A stretch of 64,000 nt of DNA from Cellulophaga sp. BC115SP (GCF_009905545.1 NZ_JAAALB010000027.1:17492-81491); one strand, 5' to 3'. Counted from the stretch's first letter, positions 18,166 to 30,159 are shown. A program made the numbers and translations. The notes: a model not told the origin generated them from the sequence alone.

Positions 18166-18996
18166 CTAAAACGCCAACGTAGCAGCAACGCCACCAAATT
18201 GAGGAGAATAGATAGGTTGAAAAGTCAAGTTTTTCTTTTGTTGTAATCGTTTATGAAATTCAGGAACGAGAATGCCACAAATAGCCCCTGATACAAAACC
18301 TGTAATCACATCTGATTTAAAATGCTTACCAGCTTCTGTTCGGTAATAGCCCACCAAGGCTGGCGGAATGGCAGCAAGTGTAAATAGGCCTATTCGTTTC
18401 AAACCTTTTATTTGATGATAATCAGTATAAACCTTTGCCAAGAAAAAAGTCGCTGTTGAGCTAAATGAAACGTGTCCACTAAAAAACGAGTTACTTCTTC
18501 CATCTCCCATTTTTTCCTCCGCAGTCAAATTAGGATTGTAAGTCAAGGGGCGTGGTCGACGAATAGAATACGCCGCACCGAAATACAGAGCATTATCTAC
18601 AGCATGGCTCATCATATACATACTCAGTAAATCGACCCAATCTTTTCGGATATTTTTATCAAGCATCAATAGCGCTGGACTTACCAGCGAAAGATTCAAG
18701 AACAAGTCAGAATTCTTCTCGGCAGAGGCAAAATTGGCAGGATTTTTAAACGCAATCGGTCTATCAAAACTATTCAAATCATTGGGATTTAGTTTTAATA
18801 TATCCTCTTTTGATAAATTCGCTACCTTATCTAATTGACGAAAACCAAAAAAAGATGCCACTGTCAATCCAATGCCTGCGGTTAACTCAATTTTGGGTTT
18901 TACAAAATAGATTTTTTGATGCGCCAATGAGTCATTTTGTCCAAATGATGGTGCAACTAACGATACAAGGAATAGAATCGAAAAAATTATTCTCAT
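18166..18996 (-). CDS. PAP2 superfamily phosphatase, exported
   Basis: A 276-residue phosphatidic-acid-phosphatase-type enzyme that dephosphorylates a membrane lipid or undecaprenyl-type phosphate outside the cytoplasm. All three PAP2 motifs are visible: RRPRPLTYNP, SFFSGHVSFSS, and YRTEAGKHFKSDV (arginine, histidine, aspartate). I start at the ATG at 18996, which gives a clean signal peptide (MRIIFSILFLVSLVAPSFGQ); 19 extra upstream codons would spoil it. The esterase gene upstream stops at 19059 in the same direction, about 62 bases away. Confidence 0.88.
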   Translation of the reverse strand: MRIIFSILFLVSLVAPSFGQNDSLAHQKIYFVKPKIELTAGIGLTVASFFGFRQLDKVANLSKEDILKLNPNDLNSFDRPIAFKNPANFASAEKNSDLFLNLSLVSPALLMLDKNIRKDWVDLLSMYMMSHAVDNALYFGAAYSIRRPRPLTYNPNLTAEEKMGDGRSNSFFSGHVSFSSTATFFLAKVYTDYHQIKGLKRIGLFTLAAIPPALVGYYRTEAGKHFKSDVITGFVSGAICGILVPEFHKRLQQKKNLTFQPIYSPQFGGVAATLAF

Positions 18997-19058
18997 AATA
19001 AGTGAATTAAAATCATATAACATAAGCCTTGTCGTATTGAGCATTTCAGACAAGCAAA

Positions 19059-19838
19059 TTATTTCTTATGCTCAAACAACCAAGATAATAGATTTGGTTC
19101 AGCAAATGCGTTATCCCAGCTATTATGATTAACATTAGGGTATTCGGTATATTTCACTTCTTTGGCTTCCAAGGCACGCAAAGCCGCATACATATCTCTT
19201 GAATAGCCAACTTTTACGACACCATCAGCATCGCCATGAAAAATCCATACAGGAACAGTTTGAGCATATTTTTTGGCCCAAGTCAGATTGGCTCCTCCAC
19301 AAATTGGCACGGCTGCGGCAAATAATTTTGGATTGCGAGCAATTGCCTCAAATGTTCCCATGCCGCCCATCGACAAGCCCATGATATAGATACGATTTTT
19401 GTCTACTTTTTCAGTTTTACTGATTTGTTTTACCAAATCTACTGCGGCAGCTAAAGGCCAGTTAGGTTGTTCGTTATAGGTAAAATCAATATCTAATGGA
19501 GACTTACTTCTATCAATTTTAACAGAAGCCCAATAACTATCTGTAGGACATTGTGGAAAAATAACAATGGCAGGAAATTTCTGGCGATTTTCTGGACTCA
19601 AAAATAATTTAGAACCATGTGTCAACTGCTTTTCATTATCGTTGCCACGCTCGCCTGCACCATGTAAAACTAATACGATAGGATATTTTTTTGAGGCATC
19701 GTAATTCTCTGGAAATAAAATTCTGTATGGCAATATATGCCCTTCTTTATCAGTAAAGGTTCTTTTCTCAAAAGTTTCAGCTTGAGAAAAACCCTTTATT
19801 GATGATAATAATAAAAATAAGTTGAGAAGATATTTCAT
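19059..19838 (-). CDS. Secreted alpha/beta hydrolase (predicted peptidase/feruloyl-esterase-like)
   Basis: A 259-residue hydrolase of the predicted-peptidase or CE1-like esterase group. Signal peptide residues 1-19 (ending GFSQ). The catalytic triad is S156 in MGLSMGG, D203 or D205 in FHGDADGVV and H238 in PNVNHNSW; VLHGAGERG (about 58-66) forms the oxyanion region. It sits upstream of the PAP2 gene in the same direction and may be cotranscribed. The nearby acetylesterase-like gene suggests a carbohydrate-ester substrate, but this is inference. Confidence 0.85.
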   Translation of the reverse strand: MKYLLNLFLLLSSIKGFSQAETFEKRTFTDKEGHILPYRILFPENYDASKKYPIVLVLHGAGERGNDNEKQLTHGSKLFLSPENRQKFPAIVIFPQCPTDSYWASVKIDRSKSPLDIDFTYNEQPNWPLAAAVDLVKQISKTEKVDKNRIYIMGLSMGGMGTFEAIARNPKLFAAAVPICGGANLTWAKKYAQTVPVWIFHGDADGVVKVGYSRDMYAALRALEAKEVKYTEYPNVNHNSWDNAFAEPNLLSWLFEHKK

Positions 19839-20003
19839 AATTGTTTTTGGGGTTTGAGTGAAAGGAAGGTATCAGTTAATAGAACAAAACGAATAGACAC
19901 TATGCAGTGCCCTAGCATTTGCAAGTTACAAATAACAAATTGGAGAATTTATCTTGGACTATCACTCTTCAATTACTAAAATTTAGTTTTAACAATAATC
20001 AAT

Positions 20004-20143
20004 CAAAAAAGGCGGTCAAAAACAAATTTCGACCGCCTTTTTTGAAGCTATAATTCCAGTTGATATATCCTTAGACGCAAACATTGCGTCTCTACTCGTA
20101 AAAAATCAATCACTAAATCACAACTCGCGCAATCACTAAATCA
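20004..20143. repeat. Composite intergenic repeat, copy 2 (reversed)
   Basis: Order is reversed relative to copy 1: hairpin CAAAAAAGGCGGTC (20004-20017) with GACCGCCTTTTTTG (20031-20044), then the AGACGCAA palindrome (20073-20091), then flank AATCACTAAATCAC twice. It lies just downstream of pgi and may end its transcript. Confidence 0.8.
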
Positions 20144-21799
<1,656 letters not shown>

Positions 21800-22189
21800 T
21801 TAAATTTATAAAAAGGAATTGTTGGACAAAAGTACGAAAACCAGTTATAAGATACCGAAAAAAATAGTTTTTTAGCTTTGGTAATTTTTATTAGGTGTAA
21901 AATAAGAACAGAATTGTCCAAAACCATGGTCATATCGTCAAAATTCTGGAATGATACAGACATATTACACTTCTTCTGTTAGCATTGACTGTCAAATGTT
22001 TATGGAATAATTTTCTCAATTATATACAAAAATCAAAGCTCTTCACTTCAATACCTATCTACAAAATATATTTTAACCATTTATTGATAATTATTTAATA
22101 GTTTTTTTGCTACTTATGTAATTTTTTCTTGATTTTTTTGTTATATTTATAATTCGCATTCTAATCACTTTACGTAAATAAGTGCTGCA

Positions 22190-22387
22190 ATGAAACAAGA
22201 AACAATCTATCAGGTGATTTGTGATGGTCATATTCATACCATCATTCCTGCGGAAAACGATGTTCCAGCAGGTTGGAAAACAACAGGTCGTATGGGTACA
22301 AAGGATTTGTGCCTAGAATATATCGACGAGGTAATGAGGAATTCGATCGTTTCTTATTTGAGGAACAGAGGTAATTGTACCTACTAG
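22190..22387 (+). CDS. Orphan MbtH-like protein
   Basis: A 65-residue protein resembling MbtH, the small partner that stabilises adenylation domains of nonribosomal peptide synthetases. The match is in YQVICDGHIHTIIPAENDVPAGWKTTG followed by CLEYIDEV (written here in two parts of the 7-48 region). Only one of the family's conserved tryptophans is kept (W29 in PAGW); the others are replaced by Ile and Met. No synthetase gene is in the window. A terminator hairpin follows at 22501. Either it serves a distant partner or it has a different job. Confidence 0.7.
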   Translation: MKQETIYQVICDGHIHTIIPAENDVPAGWKTTGRMGTKDLCLEYIDEVMRNSIVSYLRNRGNCTY

Positions 22388-22500
22388 AGTAAAGAGTGGT
22401 TTGTGGTCGTATAAGAGAGAGTATTTTCAAAAGCTTTTTACGAATCCATGTTTCACTCCTCAACATTTCAAGATTTTTTACGATTTTTTCCAAATAACAA

Positions 22501-22534
22501 AGGGTTCCAGCTTCGGCTAGAACCCTTTTCTTTT
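22501..22534 (+). terminator. Terminator after the MbtH-like gene
   Basis: AGGGTTCCAGC and GCTAGAACCCT with a TTCG tetraloop, followed by TTTCTTTT. It is a classical intrinsic terminator reading rightward, 114 bases past the MbtH-like stop codon. Confidence 0.75.
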
Positions 22535-22667
22535 AGATTTAGTCGGCTATAGGCGGATGGCAATAGGTCTCTATAATCTACTAATAAGCACACTTCATCA
22601 CACAATTTTACCAACAAAACTTAAACTTAAGTCCAAGACAATCAATTATTAACGTACCATTAGTACC

Positions 22668-22816
22668 GTACGAAGGTTTAAATTTTGTTTTTTAAATAAA
22701 ATTGCAGTTGGCAACTTTTCCGATTGCCCAACTCAACATGGCAACCACAAGGGTTGCCACTACTACAAAAATGCTATCGATAAAAATACTTGTGAACAAA
22801 ATAAAATCCTTCGTAC
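22668..22816. repeat. MITE-like inverted repeat, copy 3 (different core)
   Basis: Ends GTACGAAGG (22668) and CCTTCGTAC (to 22816), with the similarity continuing inward to ATTTTG. The core differs from the other copies and contains a small hairpin, GGCAACC and GGTTGCC. The rest of the 22388-22857 gap holds the terminator at 22501 and an ATTCACTAATTCAC flank (about 22820-22850). Confidence 0.65.
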
Positions 22817-22857
22817 ACTTCTAATTCACAGTTCACTAATTCACCATTCAAAAATCA

Positions 22858-24096
22858 CTAAATCACTAAATTATTCACCCATTGCATCATCAAACCTGTG
22901 AGGTAACCACAATACGTGCCCAAGGCATAACCTAATATTGCCAGCAAAACACCTACCGAAGCCAAAGAAGGATGAAAAGCCGCAGCTACTACCGACGCCG
23001 AAGCTGCACCACCTACGTTAGCCTGAGAGCCCACAGCCGTGAAAAAGAAGGGAGCTTTGACCAGATAAGCCGCCAATAAAGTAAAGCTTGCATGAAAAAA
23101 CATCCAAATAAGTCCAATCAGAAATAGCTGAGGTTTGTCTAACGCCGAAACAACGTTCATCTGCATACCGATAGTGGCGATGAGGATATACAAAAAAAGC
23201 GACCCAAATTGTGATGCTCCCATACGTTCTATCTGACGAGCTTTAGTTTGTGATAATCCCAGTCCAAACAGCGTAACCAAAGAAATCACCCAAAATGATG
23301 AAGAAGTAAGACTGAATTTCTTTAAATCAGGATAATGCGTTTCGATAAACGGTACAATCATGTCAGCACAGGCATGTGCAACTGCTGTAGTTCCAAAGCC
23401 CACAAACAAAACCATCATCAAGTCTTTCACGCTCAAACTTTGTTGTTGATTGGCTGCCTCTGCCTCCATTTTTTGCTTTACTTCCTCCACTGCTGACGTA
23501 TCTGCGCCAAGCCATTTGTCTAATTTGGCACTACGAGCTACCCCAAATAGCAATACTGCTAGCCACAATTCAGCAGTAATCACATCAACGGCAATTGCCT
23601 GAGAAAAGACCTCTGGACTAGGTTGAAAAACTTCCTTCAATGCTGTCTGATTGGCACTTCCTCCTATCCAACTGCCTGCAATGGTGGCTAATCCTCGCCA
23701 TACGTCTCCTGCTAGTACTTCTGGCCATATCGTTTTGACTACCCAAATTGAAACAGGGCCACCGACCATCACACCCAAGGAACCCGCCAAAAACACAATT
23801 AAAGCTTTAGGACCTAGTTTTTTAAGTGCCTGAAAATCGATACTTATGGTAAAATAGACTAAACAGGCTGGCAACAGAAATTTCGAAGCTACAGCATATA
23901 ATTTAGATTCTTCTCCAGAGATAATATGAAACGAATTGAGTAAACCTGGCACAAAATAGCAAACCAAAATACTGGGAATAATTTGATAAAACTTTTGCCA
24001 AAAAGAAGACTTAATACTTGAGGTATAAAAGGTAAAAGCAATAATTCCAATAAGTAAACCAAAAACAATGGCATCGTTTGTAATGAGTGTCTGCAT
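22858..24096 (-). CDS. DUF819 family integral membrane protein
   Basis: A 412-residue polytopic protein with about ten or more hydrophobic segments. Family marks include PACLVYFTISIDF (about 77-89), GSWIGGSANQTALKE (about 140-154) and VGSQANVGGAASASVVAAA (about 367-385), the two glycine/asparagine stretches resembling inverted transporter repeats. DUF819 proteins (YjcL-like) are predicted carboxylate or similar transporters; the substrate is unknown. A central polar loop (about 200-225) separates two halves. Confidence 0.85.
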   Translation of the reverse strand: MQTLITNDAIVFGLLIGIIAFTFYTSSIKSSFWQKFYQIIPSILVCYFVPGLLNSFHIISGEESKLYAVASKFLLPACLVYFTISIDFQALKKLGPKALIVFLAGSLGVMVGGPVSIWVVKTIWPEVLAGDVWRGLATIAGSWIGGSANQTALKEVFQPSPEVFSQAIAVDVITAELWLAVLLFGVARSAKLDKWLGADTSAVEEVKQKMEAEAANQQQSLSVKDLMMVLFVGFGTTAVAHACADMIVPFIETHYPDLKKFSLTSSSFWVISLVTLFGLGLSQTKARQIERMGASQFGSLFLYILIATIGMQMNVVSALDKPQLFLIGLIWMFFHASFTLLAAYLVKAPFFFTAVGSQANVGGAASASVVAAAFHPSLASVGVLLAILGYALGTYCGYLTGLMMQWVNNLVI

Positions 24097-24373
24097 AGAA
24101 AATGGAGGTAAGTAGGTATTCTGTTAAAGAGCAAATTAGGGGATTATTGCGAAACAGACAAGTATCCAGATTTCTTTCAGCAGCTTCCTTCTTTATTTTT
24201 TCCAATTGAAAAACAGGAAAAAGTATCAAACAAACGTTTCATGCTAGTTTTTTGAAATATACCTAATAATTAGTATTGTAATCAATCTGAAAGCAGAATA
24301 AATTTGGTTTAGCATTCAAATGTAATGCTATATCAATTAGAGACAACAAAATACCACTTATGTTGTGTGTATG

Positions 24374-24406
24374 AAACACCGACCGCAAAATTGCCAGTCG
24401 GTGTTT
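24374..24406 (-). terminator. Terminator of the flotillin-like gene
   Basis: Perfect 10-base arms AAACACCGAC (24374-24383) and GTCGGTGTTT (24397-24406), located 28 bases past the stop codon of the minus-strand gene at 24435. Confidence 0.65.
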
Positions 24407-24434
24407 TTAGTTTCATAGTTTTTATTTCTGAAAA

Positions 24435-26315
24435 TTATTCAGCAGGATTTTCTTCATTCTTTTGTTTTTTAGTCATCTCTTCCATCAATTTCAACCCTAA
24501 AAGTCCACTTAAAGGACCCCCTTGTTCGTTGTTTCCACCTGTTATCAAAATATCAGGCATAACTTTAATTTTTTCTTTACCGATACTTTCTGTGATTTTT
24601 AATTGTGTGAAATTATCGCCACCCATAGCTGATACTTGTAACTGATACGACTCTGCTTCGGCTTTACCAATAGCCAGAATTTTCTCAGCCTCAGCATTAC
24701 CTGTTTTGCTAATTTTTTCAGCTTCAGCAGTTGCCAACAATTTAACTCTCTCCGACTCGGCACTGGCTTGAAGTTTTACTCTTTCCGCCTCTGCACCAGC
24801 TTGTAGTTTCAAACTTTGAGCTTCCCCTTGTGCCTTTTTCACAGCAGCATCTGCAACCCTTTCGGCAATAACTACACCTTGGTCGGCTTTTACAATATCT
24901 TTCTGAATATCCGCAATCGCCGTTTCTTTCTCTAATGCCTGACGGGTTTCTTGCGCCATTTTTTGGGTATCATAAGTTACTTTTTGTTCTTCAGCTAACT
25001 TACGATCGGTCAATGTTTTCATCAAAGATTCTGGCGGAACGATATCCCCGATCAGCGTATCTACGGCATTTACATTGTATTGATTGAGTACTTCGGCAAT
25101 ATACTTACGTGCAGTATCTTGGCGTTCGGCACGAGAGCCCAAGAACGAAATTACATCTGAATCCTGTGCTGAATTTCTGAAATAGTTACCAATCGTTGGT
25201 TCTAGCACCTGACTAACCAAGTTGTTCATATTACCAAAACGAGCAATTACTTTGGGTGCTTCATAATTAGGAATATGAATGATTTGCGAAACATCCAAAT
25301 TAAATGGGAAACCATCTTTAGAACGCACTGTAATCGTCGAAAGGTTTTTATCCAACTGATGGGATTCAGAACGGGCACTCGCCCAGTTTAATACCAAGTT
25401 GGTCGTTGGCACCAATTCGATTTTTTGCACATAGGTATTCAAGGGATATTTACCTGGTCCAAGAGGTTCGTTCCAAACTCCTTTGAAACCTTTTTCCACA
25501 ATATTGCCATGCTTAAACTCGGTTCCGCTTATATCTACGCCGTCTTCGCCTACATACGAAATCACAACCCCAACGTGTCCAATCGGAATCTCGGTCATGT
25601 GGATTTCTTCGACACGGGCAAACCACGGATTAAGGTTATACGAACCCGCTAGGATTACTTGCTGTTGCAAACCTTTATTACCTCCAGCATTCAAAAACTG
25701 GTCAGCATCTTGAAAGTTATTATGCCCATCGATAGGCTTACCCGAAATTTGTCCGACAGGAATCGACGCACCATCCATTGTGGTGATAATTCCCACCATA
25801 TTCTCCTGAATTTCGGTGATGTCTGTAATTTCTATTTCAAATAAAAGCGTGTTTATGCGGTAAGAACCCGCTGTGATTACGGCAGTCTGTCGACCTTTTC
25901 GACCACCAATTTTCAAAAATGCTTCAGCATCTTGAAAACCATCGCATTCGACCTTGCGAGCTAAAATACTGCCTGTTTCTAATTCTTTACCATCACGTGC
26001 CAAAACCAACCCAATTTTACCTGTTGGCACTACGGTAAGGGGTTGTAATACGACATCGTACTGCCAAATCCAAAGCCAAAAATAAATCCCTGGCGCTAAT
26101 GGTTTTGCTTGAAAGCCAGCCTCTCCTTCGGTGGCAAAAATCCTGCCTTCGGGCAAAGATTTTTTATCGCCAAATAAGACAAACTTCTTGGTTACTAGAC
26201 CAATACGGTCTTCTGGAACAATGATAATACCCAATAAACGGAAAATGAATTTGTAAAAAATGAGGCAAAGTATGGGTATCAAAATCACCACATACGTAGA
26301 ATAGGATGCTAACAT
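24435..26315 (-). CDS. Flotillin-like SPFH domain protein
   Basis: A 626-residue membrane-anchored scaffold of the SPFH family. One N-terminal transmembrane segment (about residues 7-30, VVILIPILCLIFYKFIF) is followed by the SPFH/band 7 region (about 40-420) and a long coiled coil with EAE/AEAERVKLQA-type repeats (about 470-580), ending in a flexible MGGDNFTQ tail typical of flotillins. It organises membrane microdomains in other bacteria. I prefer the ATG at 26315; one ten codons upstream (26345) is also possible. A divergent helicase gene starts at 26577. Confidence 0.88.
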   Translation of the reverse strand: MLASYSTYVVILIPILCLIFYKFIFRLLGIIIVPEDRIGLVTKKFVLFGDKKSLPEGRIFATEGEAGFQAKPLAPGIYFWLWIWQYDVVLQPLTVVPTGKIGLVLARDGKELETGSILARKVECDGFQDAEAFLKIGGRKGRQTAVITAGSYRINTLLFEIEITDITEIQENMVGIITTMDGASIPVGQISGKPIDGHNNFQDADQFLNAGGNKGLQQQVILAGSYNLNPWFARVEEIHMTEIPIGHVGVVISYVGEDGVDISGTEFKHGNIVEKGFKGVWNEPLGPGKYPLNTYVQKIELVPTTNLVLNWASARSESHQLDKNLSTITVRSKDGFPFNLDVSQIIHIPNYEAPKVIARFGNMNNLVSQVLEPTIGNYFRNSAQDSDVISFLGSRAERQDTARKYIAEVLNQYNVNAVDTLIGDIVPPESLMKTLTDRKLAEEQKVTYDTQKMAQETRQALEKETAIADIQKDIVKADQGVVIAERVADAAVKKAQGEAQSLKLQAGAEAERVKLQASAESERVKLLATAEAEKISKTGNAEAEKILAIGKAEAESYQLQVSAMGGDNFTQLKITESIGKEKIKVMPDILITGGNNEQGGPLSGLLGLKLMEEMTKKQKNEENPAE

Positions 26316-26428
26316 TGAAGTATATATGTTATGTGAAAGTATCAAACCGCTGATTAGCAGTGGTTCACATGCTAAATTTGGAGGGAAGTCAGACTCGTTA
26401 TACTGCTTTTGTGAAGAATGGTAGGCGG

Positions 26429-26462
26429 TTAGGATAAAAGGAGCTTTTTGATTTTATCCTAA
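26429..26462. repeat. Inverted repeat in a divergent control region
   Basis: TTAGGATAAAA (26429-26439) and TTTTATCCTAA (26452-26462), perfect 11-base arms around a 12-base loop, between the divergent flotillin and helicase genes. It may be an operator or an RNA hairpin; there is no clear U tract. Confidence 0.45.
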
Positions 26463-26576
26463 AAATACCTTTAAAATCTGAATATTTTTTCAGTTTTCGT
26501 TTTAGAAAAATAGCCTAAATATTTCTCTAAATTTGTATCTCCAAAATGTACCTCCTCAGCTTTAACAGCAAAACTT

Positions 26577-29500
26577 ATGACGGATTTTTTGAGTGCATCA
26601 CAGCACGAAACATATTTTAAAATATATTCTTCCTCGGCAGGTTCGGGGAAAACCTACACTTTAGCAAAGGAATACATCAAACTAGCGCTTCGTTCCAAAT
26701 CTCCTTGGTACTTCAACCATATATTGGCAGTAACATTTACTAACAAAGCAGCGGGCGAAATGAAAGAGCGTATCTTGAAATATCTCCGTATTTTTTCAAG
26801 TAACGATCCGCAAGAACAAGCGACAGAACAAGGACTTTTTAATCAGATTTTAGAAGAATTACAACAAGAGGGTATCGAGATAGACGACGTTACCTTACGT
26901 GCCCGTGCCTCCGCTACTTTCAAGCATATCATACACGAATATGCTAACTTTTCGGTTTCGACGATCGACTCCTTTGTTCAGCGAGTGGTAAGTGCCTTTA
27001 CAGAAGAATTAGGTTTTCCGTTCAATTTTGAGGTAAACCTCGATTCTGAAGTGCTATTAGATGCTGCTGTTGAGCAATTGTTACAAAAAACCAATACCGA
27101 AACCTACGAGCAAATTACCGAGGCTATCAAAAGTTTTGCCTTAGACAAAGCTACCGATGGTCGTTCGTGGAATGGTATCAATGATGAGATTGCCAATTTT
27201 GGTCGAGATTTATTGAATGACCAATTTCAAGAACATATTGAAAAATTAGGCGCACTAGAGCCTCTGGATTTTCTAAAAATTGAACAGCAACTCAAGGATT
27301 TTAATCAAGGTGTCGAAAAACATATCAAAGAAATCGTGGCTATTGCGCTTGAAACTGCCAACGAAAATGATTTGACGGTAGATGATTTTCCATTCAAAAA
27401 GTCTGGTCCGTTTGGATATTTTATTCAATTGGCAAACGGTGCTGATATTTTTAAAGAACCTGGCGCTCGATTTTTGAATGCTTTGTCCGACAATACTTGG
27501 CATGCCAAAAGTACAACCAAACCTATCGCTGCCACTATCATGGGTATTGCCGATACGCTAACTGATACAGGAAACTTTCTATTAGAGGCGCAAAAGCGTT
27601 TAAAACCAAGATTTTTGCTTTATCGAGAAATCTTAAAGCAAATCAAAAAACTCGCTTTGTTGAGCCAGTTGAAAAAAGAAATCGCTGCTATTCAGGACGA
27701 ATCGGGACAAATCCATATTTCGGAATTTAACCGTAAAATCCTTGAAATTGTCGTCAATGAACCTATTCCATTCATTTACGAGCGTTTGGGCGAACGATAT
27801 AATCATATTTTGATAGATGAATTTCAGGATACTTCTACCCTACAATGGCATAACTTTTTGCCTTTGATAGAAAACGCCCTTGCCAGCGGGCACTTTAACT
27901 TGGCTGTGGGTGACGCCAAACAATCTATTTATCGATTCAGGGGCGGCGAAATGGGTTTGATTGTCAACCTGCACAAAAAGCAAATTGATGATTTGACCAA
28001 ACCTATTGCCGACGATACCTTTTTGGTAGAACGCTATGAGAGTATTCGTCCCTATATCAAGCCCGAAAATTTGAATACCAATTACCGAAGCTCGGCAGAA
28101 GTCATCAGCTTTAACAACGCTTTATTTGAAGCCATCAAAGTTGACCCTGAGTATTTGGCAATAGCACCAAGTTTGCCGAGGGTTTATGACGAATATTTTG
28201 CGCAAAAAGTACCTGCAAAACCTTTGGAGGGTGGGCATGTACAGGTTGATTTTATCATAGGAAAAGAAACTGACCGCTTGATGATTGAAAAAGTTGAGCA
28301 AATTCTGGAAGAAGTACTTGCCATTGGATACAAGCTCAAAGATGTAGCCGTTTTGTGTCGTAGAAATAAGGATTCTAAGATCATCGCTAATGCACTGAAG
28401 GAACGAAATATCGATGTAATTTCTTCCGATTCTTTGAGTTTAGCCGCTTCAGACGCCGTCAATTTAATCATGGCGATTATGAAAGTAGTACAAAATCCAG
28501 ATAATGCCCTTGCCAAATATGAAGCCGTGTATTTGTACTATCGAGTGGTTTTGCACAAAGTTCCTAATACCCAAGAAAACAAGATTATCAAAGAAACCAT
28601 CGAGAGTCGTGACATCTTGAAGTTTTTTGATTTAATTGATAAAAGCCTTGTTCCCACTGCCCTACAGCAAATGAGTTTGTACGAAATTGCCGAAAAGTTA
28701 TTACAGACTTTCGAGCTTTTCAAACATGACAAAGAACTTGACTTTATTTTCCGATTCTTGGATGTTGTCATTGAGTTTCAGCACATGAAAAGTACTCACT
28801 TGACCGATTTTATCAATTATTGGGAAAACAAAAAAGAAAGCCTTTCGATTATGTCTCCAGCGGGGCAAAATGCAGTTACGGTAACGAGTGTACATAAATC
28901 TAAAGGTTTGGAGTTTCCTGTGGTCATTATTCCTTATTGTCATTGGTCGATTGACACAGGACTTAATTCTTCTCGTTGGTTTGGGTTAGAAGACGAAGGA
29001 CTTTTTGAAGAATTAATCGTCGAACAAGCCGAAGAGAATATTACCAAAGCCCTGACAACAGCACCGCTCAAAATGGTCAAGGAGTTAGAAAATACGCATT
29101 TGGTAGAAGAATATCGTGCTGAGAAAGAAGAAACGTTTCTTGAGAGTTTAAATATGCTCTACGTAGCGCTTACTCGTCCTAAGGATAGGCTATACATGGT
29201 GGTCAAAAGAGATAGTAGAAATCTCAATAAGACTATCGGTGGCTTATTGCTCCGCTTTGTAGATGGCGAAGGAATACCTCCTGAAGAACCCTTTACGAAG
29301 GTACTATACGAAGGGTTACCAAAGGTCTTAAAACCCGAAAAAGAGAAGATTGCTCCTACGATGATTATTCAAGAAATCGTTACTTCAGAACGTAGTCAGA
29401 CGATTCAGCTAAAACAATCGGCGGAAAGACTATTCGACTTAGAAACTTTCGAAAAAAGTAAAGATTACGGAAATAAAGTTCACGCAGCTTTTGCCAAAAT

Positions 29501-29879
29501 AAAAACTAAGAAGGATATAGACAGCGCTTTGGCAGATTTACAGCGTGAAGGATTAATAGTCGAAAATGAGCAAGAAGAGTTAAAAGTAACCATTCAAAAA
29601 ATCATTGATTTGCCAGAAATCAGTCCGTTTTTTGAAGTTCCAGAACGTTTTATCAGAAATGAAAGAGAAATTCTAAGACCCAATCAGTCGCCATTACGCC
29701 CAGATAGAGTAATCAAAATGGGCTCAAAAATCGTAATTCTGGACTATAAAACAGGTTCAAAAAGTAATAGCCACAAATACCAAGTCAAAGACTATCAGAA
29801 AATATATCAAGCCATGGGATATACCGAAGTAGAAGGATATCTGGTATATCTCGAAACCATGGAAATAGTAAAAGTTTAG
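26577..29879 (+). CDS. UvrD/RecB-type helicase-nuclease (AddA-like)
   Basis: A 1100-residue superfamily 1 helicase fused to a nuclease, expected to process double-strand DNA ends for recombination. Helicase motifs: Walker A SSAGSGKT (19-26), VTFTNKAAGEM (Ia region, about 53-63), LIDEFQDTS (Walker B, about 414), RGGEMG after AVGDAKQSIYRF, VTSVHKSKGLEFP (motif V) and YVALTRPKDRLY (motif VI, about 862). The C-terminus has a RecB-like PD-(D/E)XK nuclease, with PDRV and ILDYKTGS (about 1040-1065). The AddB-type partner usual for such enzymes is not in the window. A TAAATTTG -7 box lies at 26528-26535. Confidence 0.92.
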   Translation: MTDFLSASQHETYFKIYSSSAGSGKTYTLAKEYIKLALRSKSPWYFNHILAVTFTNKAAGEMKERILKYLRIFSSNDPQEQATEQGLFNQILEELQQEGIEIDDVTLRARASATFKHIIHEYANFSVSTIDSFVQRVVSAFTEELGFPFNFEVNLDSEVLLDAAVEQLLQKTNTETYEQITEAIKSFALDKATDGRSWNGINDEIANFGRDLLNDQFQEHIEKLGALEPLDFLKIEQQLKDFNQGVEKHIKEIVAIALETANENDLTVDDFPFKKSGPFGYFIQLANGADIFKEPGARFLNALSDNTWHAKSTTKPIAATIMGIADTLTDTGNFLLEAQKRLKPRFLLYREILKQIKKLALLSQLKKEIAAIQDESGQIHISEFNRKILEIVVNEPIPFIYERLGERYNHILIDEFQDTSTLQWHNFLPLIENALASGHFNLAVGDAKQSIYRFRGGEMGLIVNLHKKQIDDLTKPIADDTFLVERYESIRPYIKPENLNTNYRSSAEVISFNNALFEAIKVDPEYLAIAPSLPRVYDEYFAQKVPAKPLEGGHVQVDFIIGKETDRLMIEKVEQILEEVLAIGYKLKDVAVLCRRNKDSKIIANALKERNIDVISSDSLSLAASDAVNLIMAIMKVVQNPDNALAKYEAVYLYYRVVLHKVPNTQENKIIKETIESRDILKFFDLIDKSLVPTALQQMSLYEIAEKLLQTFELFKHDKELDFIFRFLDVVIEFQHMKSTHLTDFINYWENKKESLSIMSPAGQNAVTVTSVHKSKGLEFPVVIIPYCHWSIDTGLNSSRWFGLEDEGLFEELIVEQAEENITKALTTAPLKMVKELENTHLVEEYRAEKEETFLESLNMLYVALTRPKDRLYMVVKRDSRNLNKTIGGLLLRFVDGEGIPPEEPFTKVLYEGLPKVLKPEKEKIAPTMIIQEIVTSERSQTIQLKQSAERLFDLETFEKSKDYGNKVHAAFAKIKTKKDIDSALADLQREGLIVENEQEELKVTIQKIIDLPEISPFFEVPERFIRNEREILRPNQSPLRPDRVIKMGSKIVILDYKTGSKSNSHKYQVKDYQKIYQAMGYTEVEGYLVYLETMEIVKV

Positions 29880-30008
29880 GAATATTTCTGATGAAATGAT
29901 GGAAACACTTTTGTCGAATATCCATAGCTAATTGCATAGCTTAAATCAGGTCTAACAACAAACATGAGTCATCCCGAATTTTAAGATTGGGGTTATCATC
30001 CAAGTTTT

Positions 30009-30159
30009 CATCAAAAAAGCGGTCGGAAAATATTTTTCGACCGCTTTTTTGATGCTACTATGCTAGATTTGCTCAGCTTAAGACGCAATCATTGTGTCTC
30101 TACTGCCAGAATACAAATTTTAAAATAATCACTCATTCAATCGATAAATCACTAAATTA
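30009..30159. repeat. Composite intergenic repeat, copy 3 (reversed)
   Basis: Hairpin CATCAAAAAAGCGGTCG (30009-30025) with its exact inverse (30038-30054), then an AGACGCAATcATTGTGTCT near-palindrome (30081-30099), then an AATAATCACTCATT flank. It lies between the convergent helicase and membrane-protein genes, in the 29880-30185 gap, and can act as a two-way terminator. Confidence 0.8.

Noticed and set aside
24325..24645. 106-codon plus-strand ORF overlapping the flotillin gene
   Set aside because: Antisense to the coding end of the flotillin gene and it spans the terminator hairpin.
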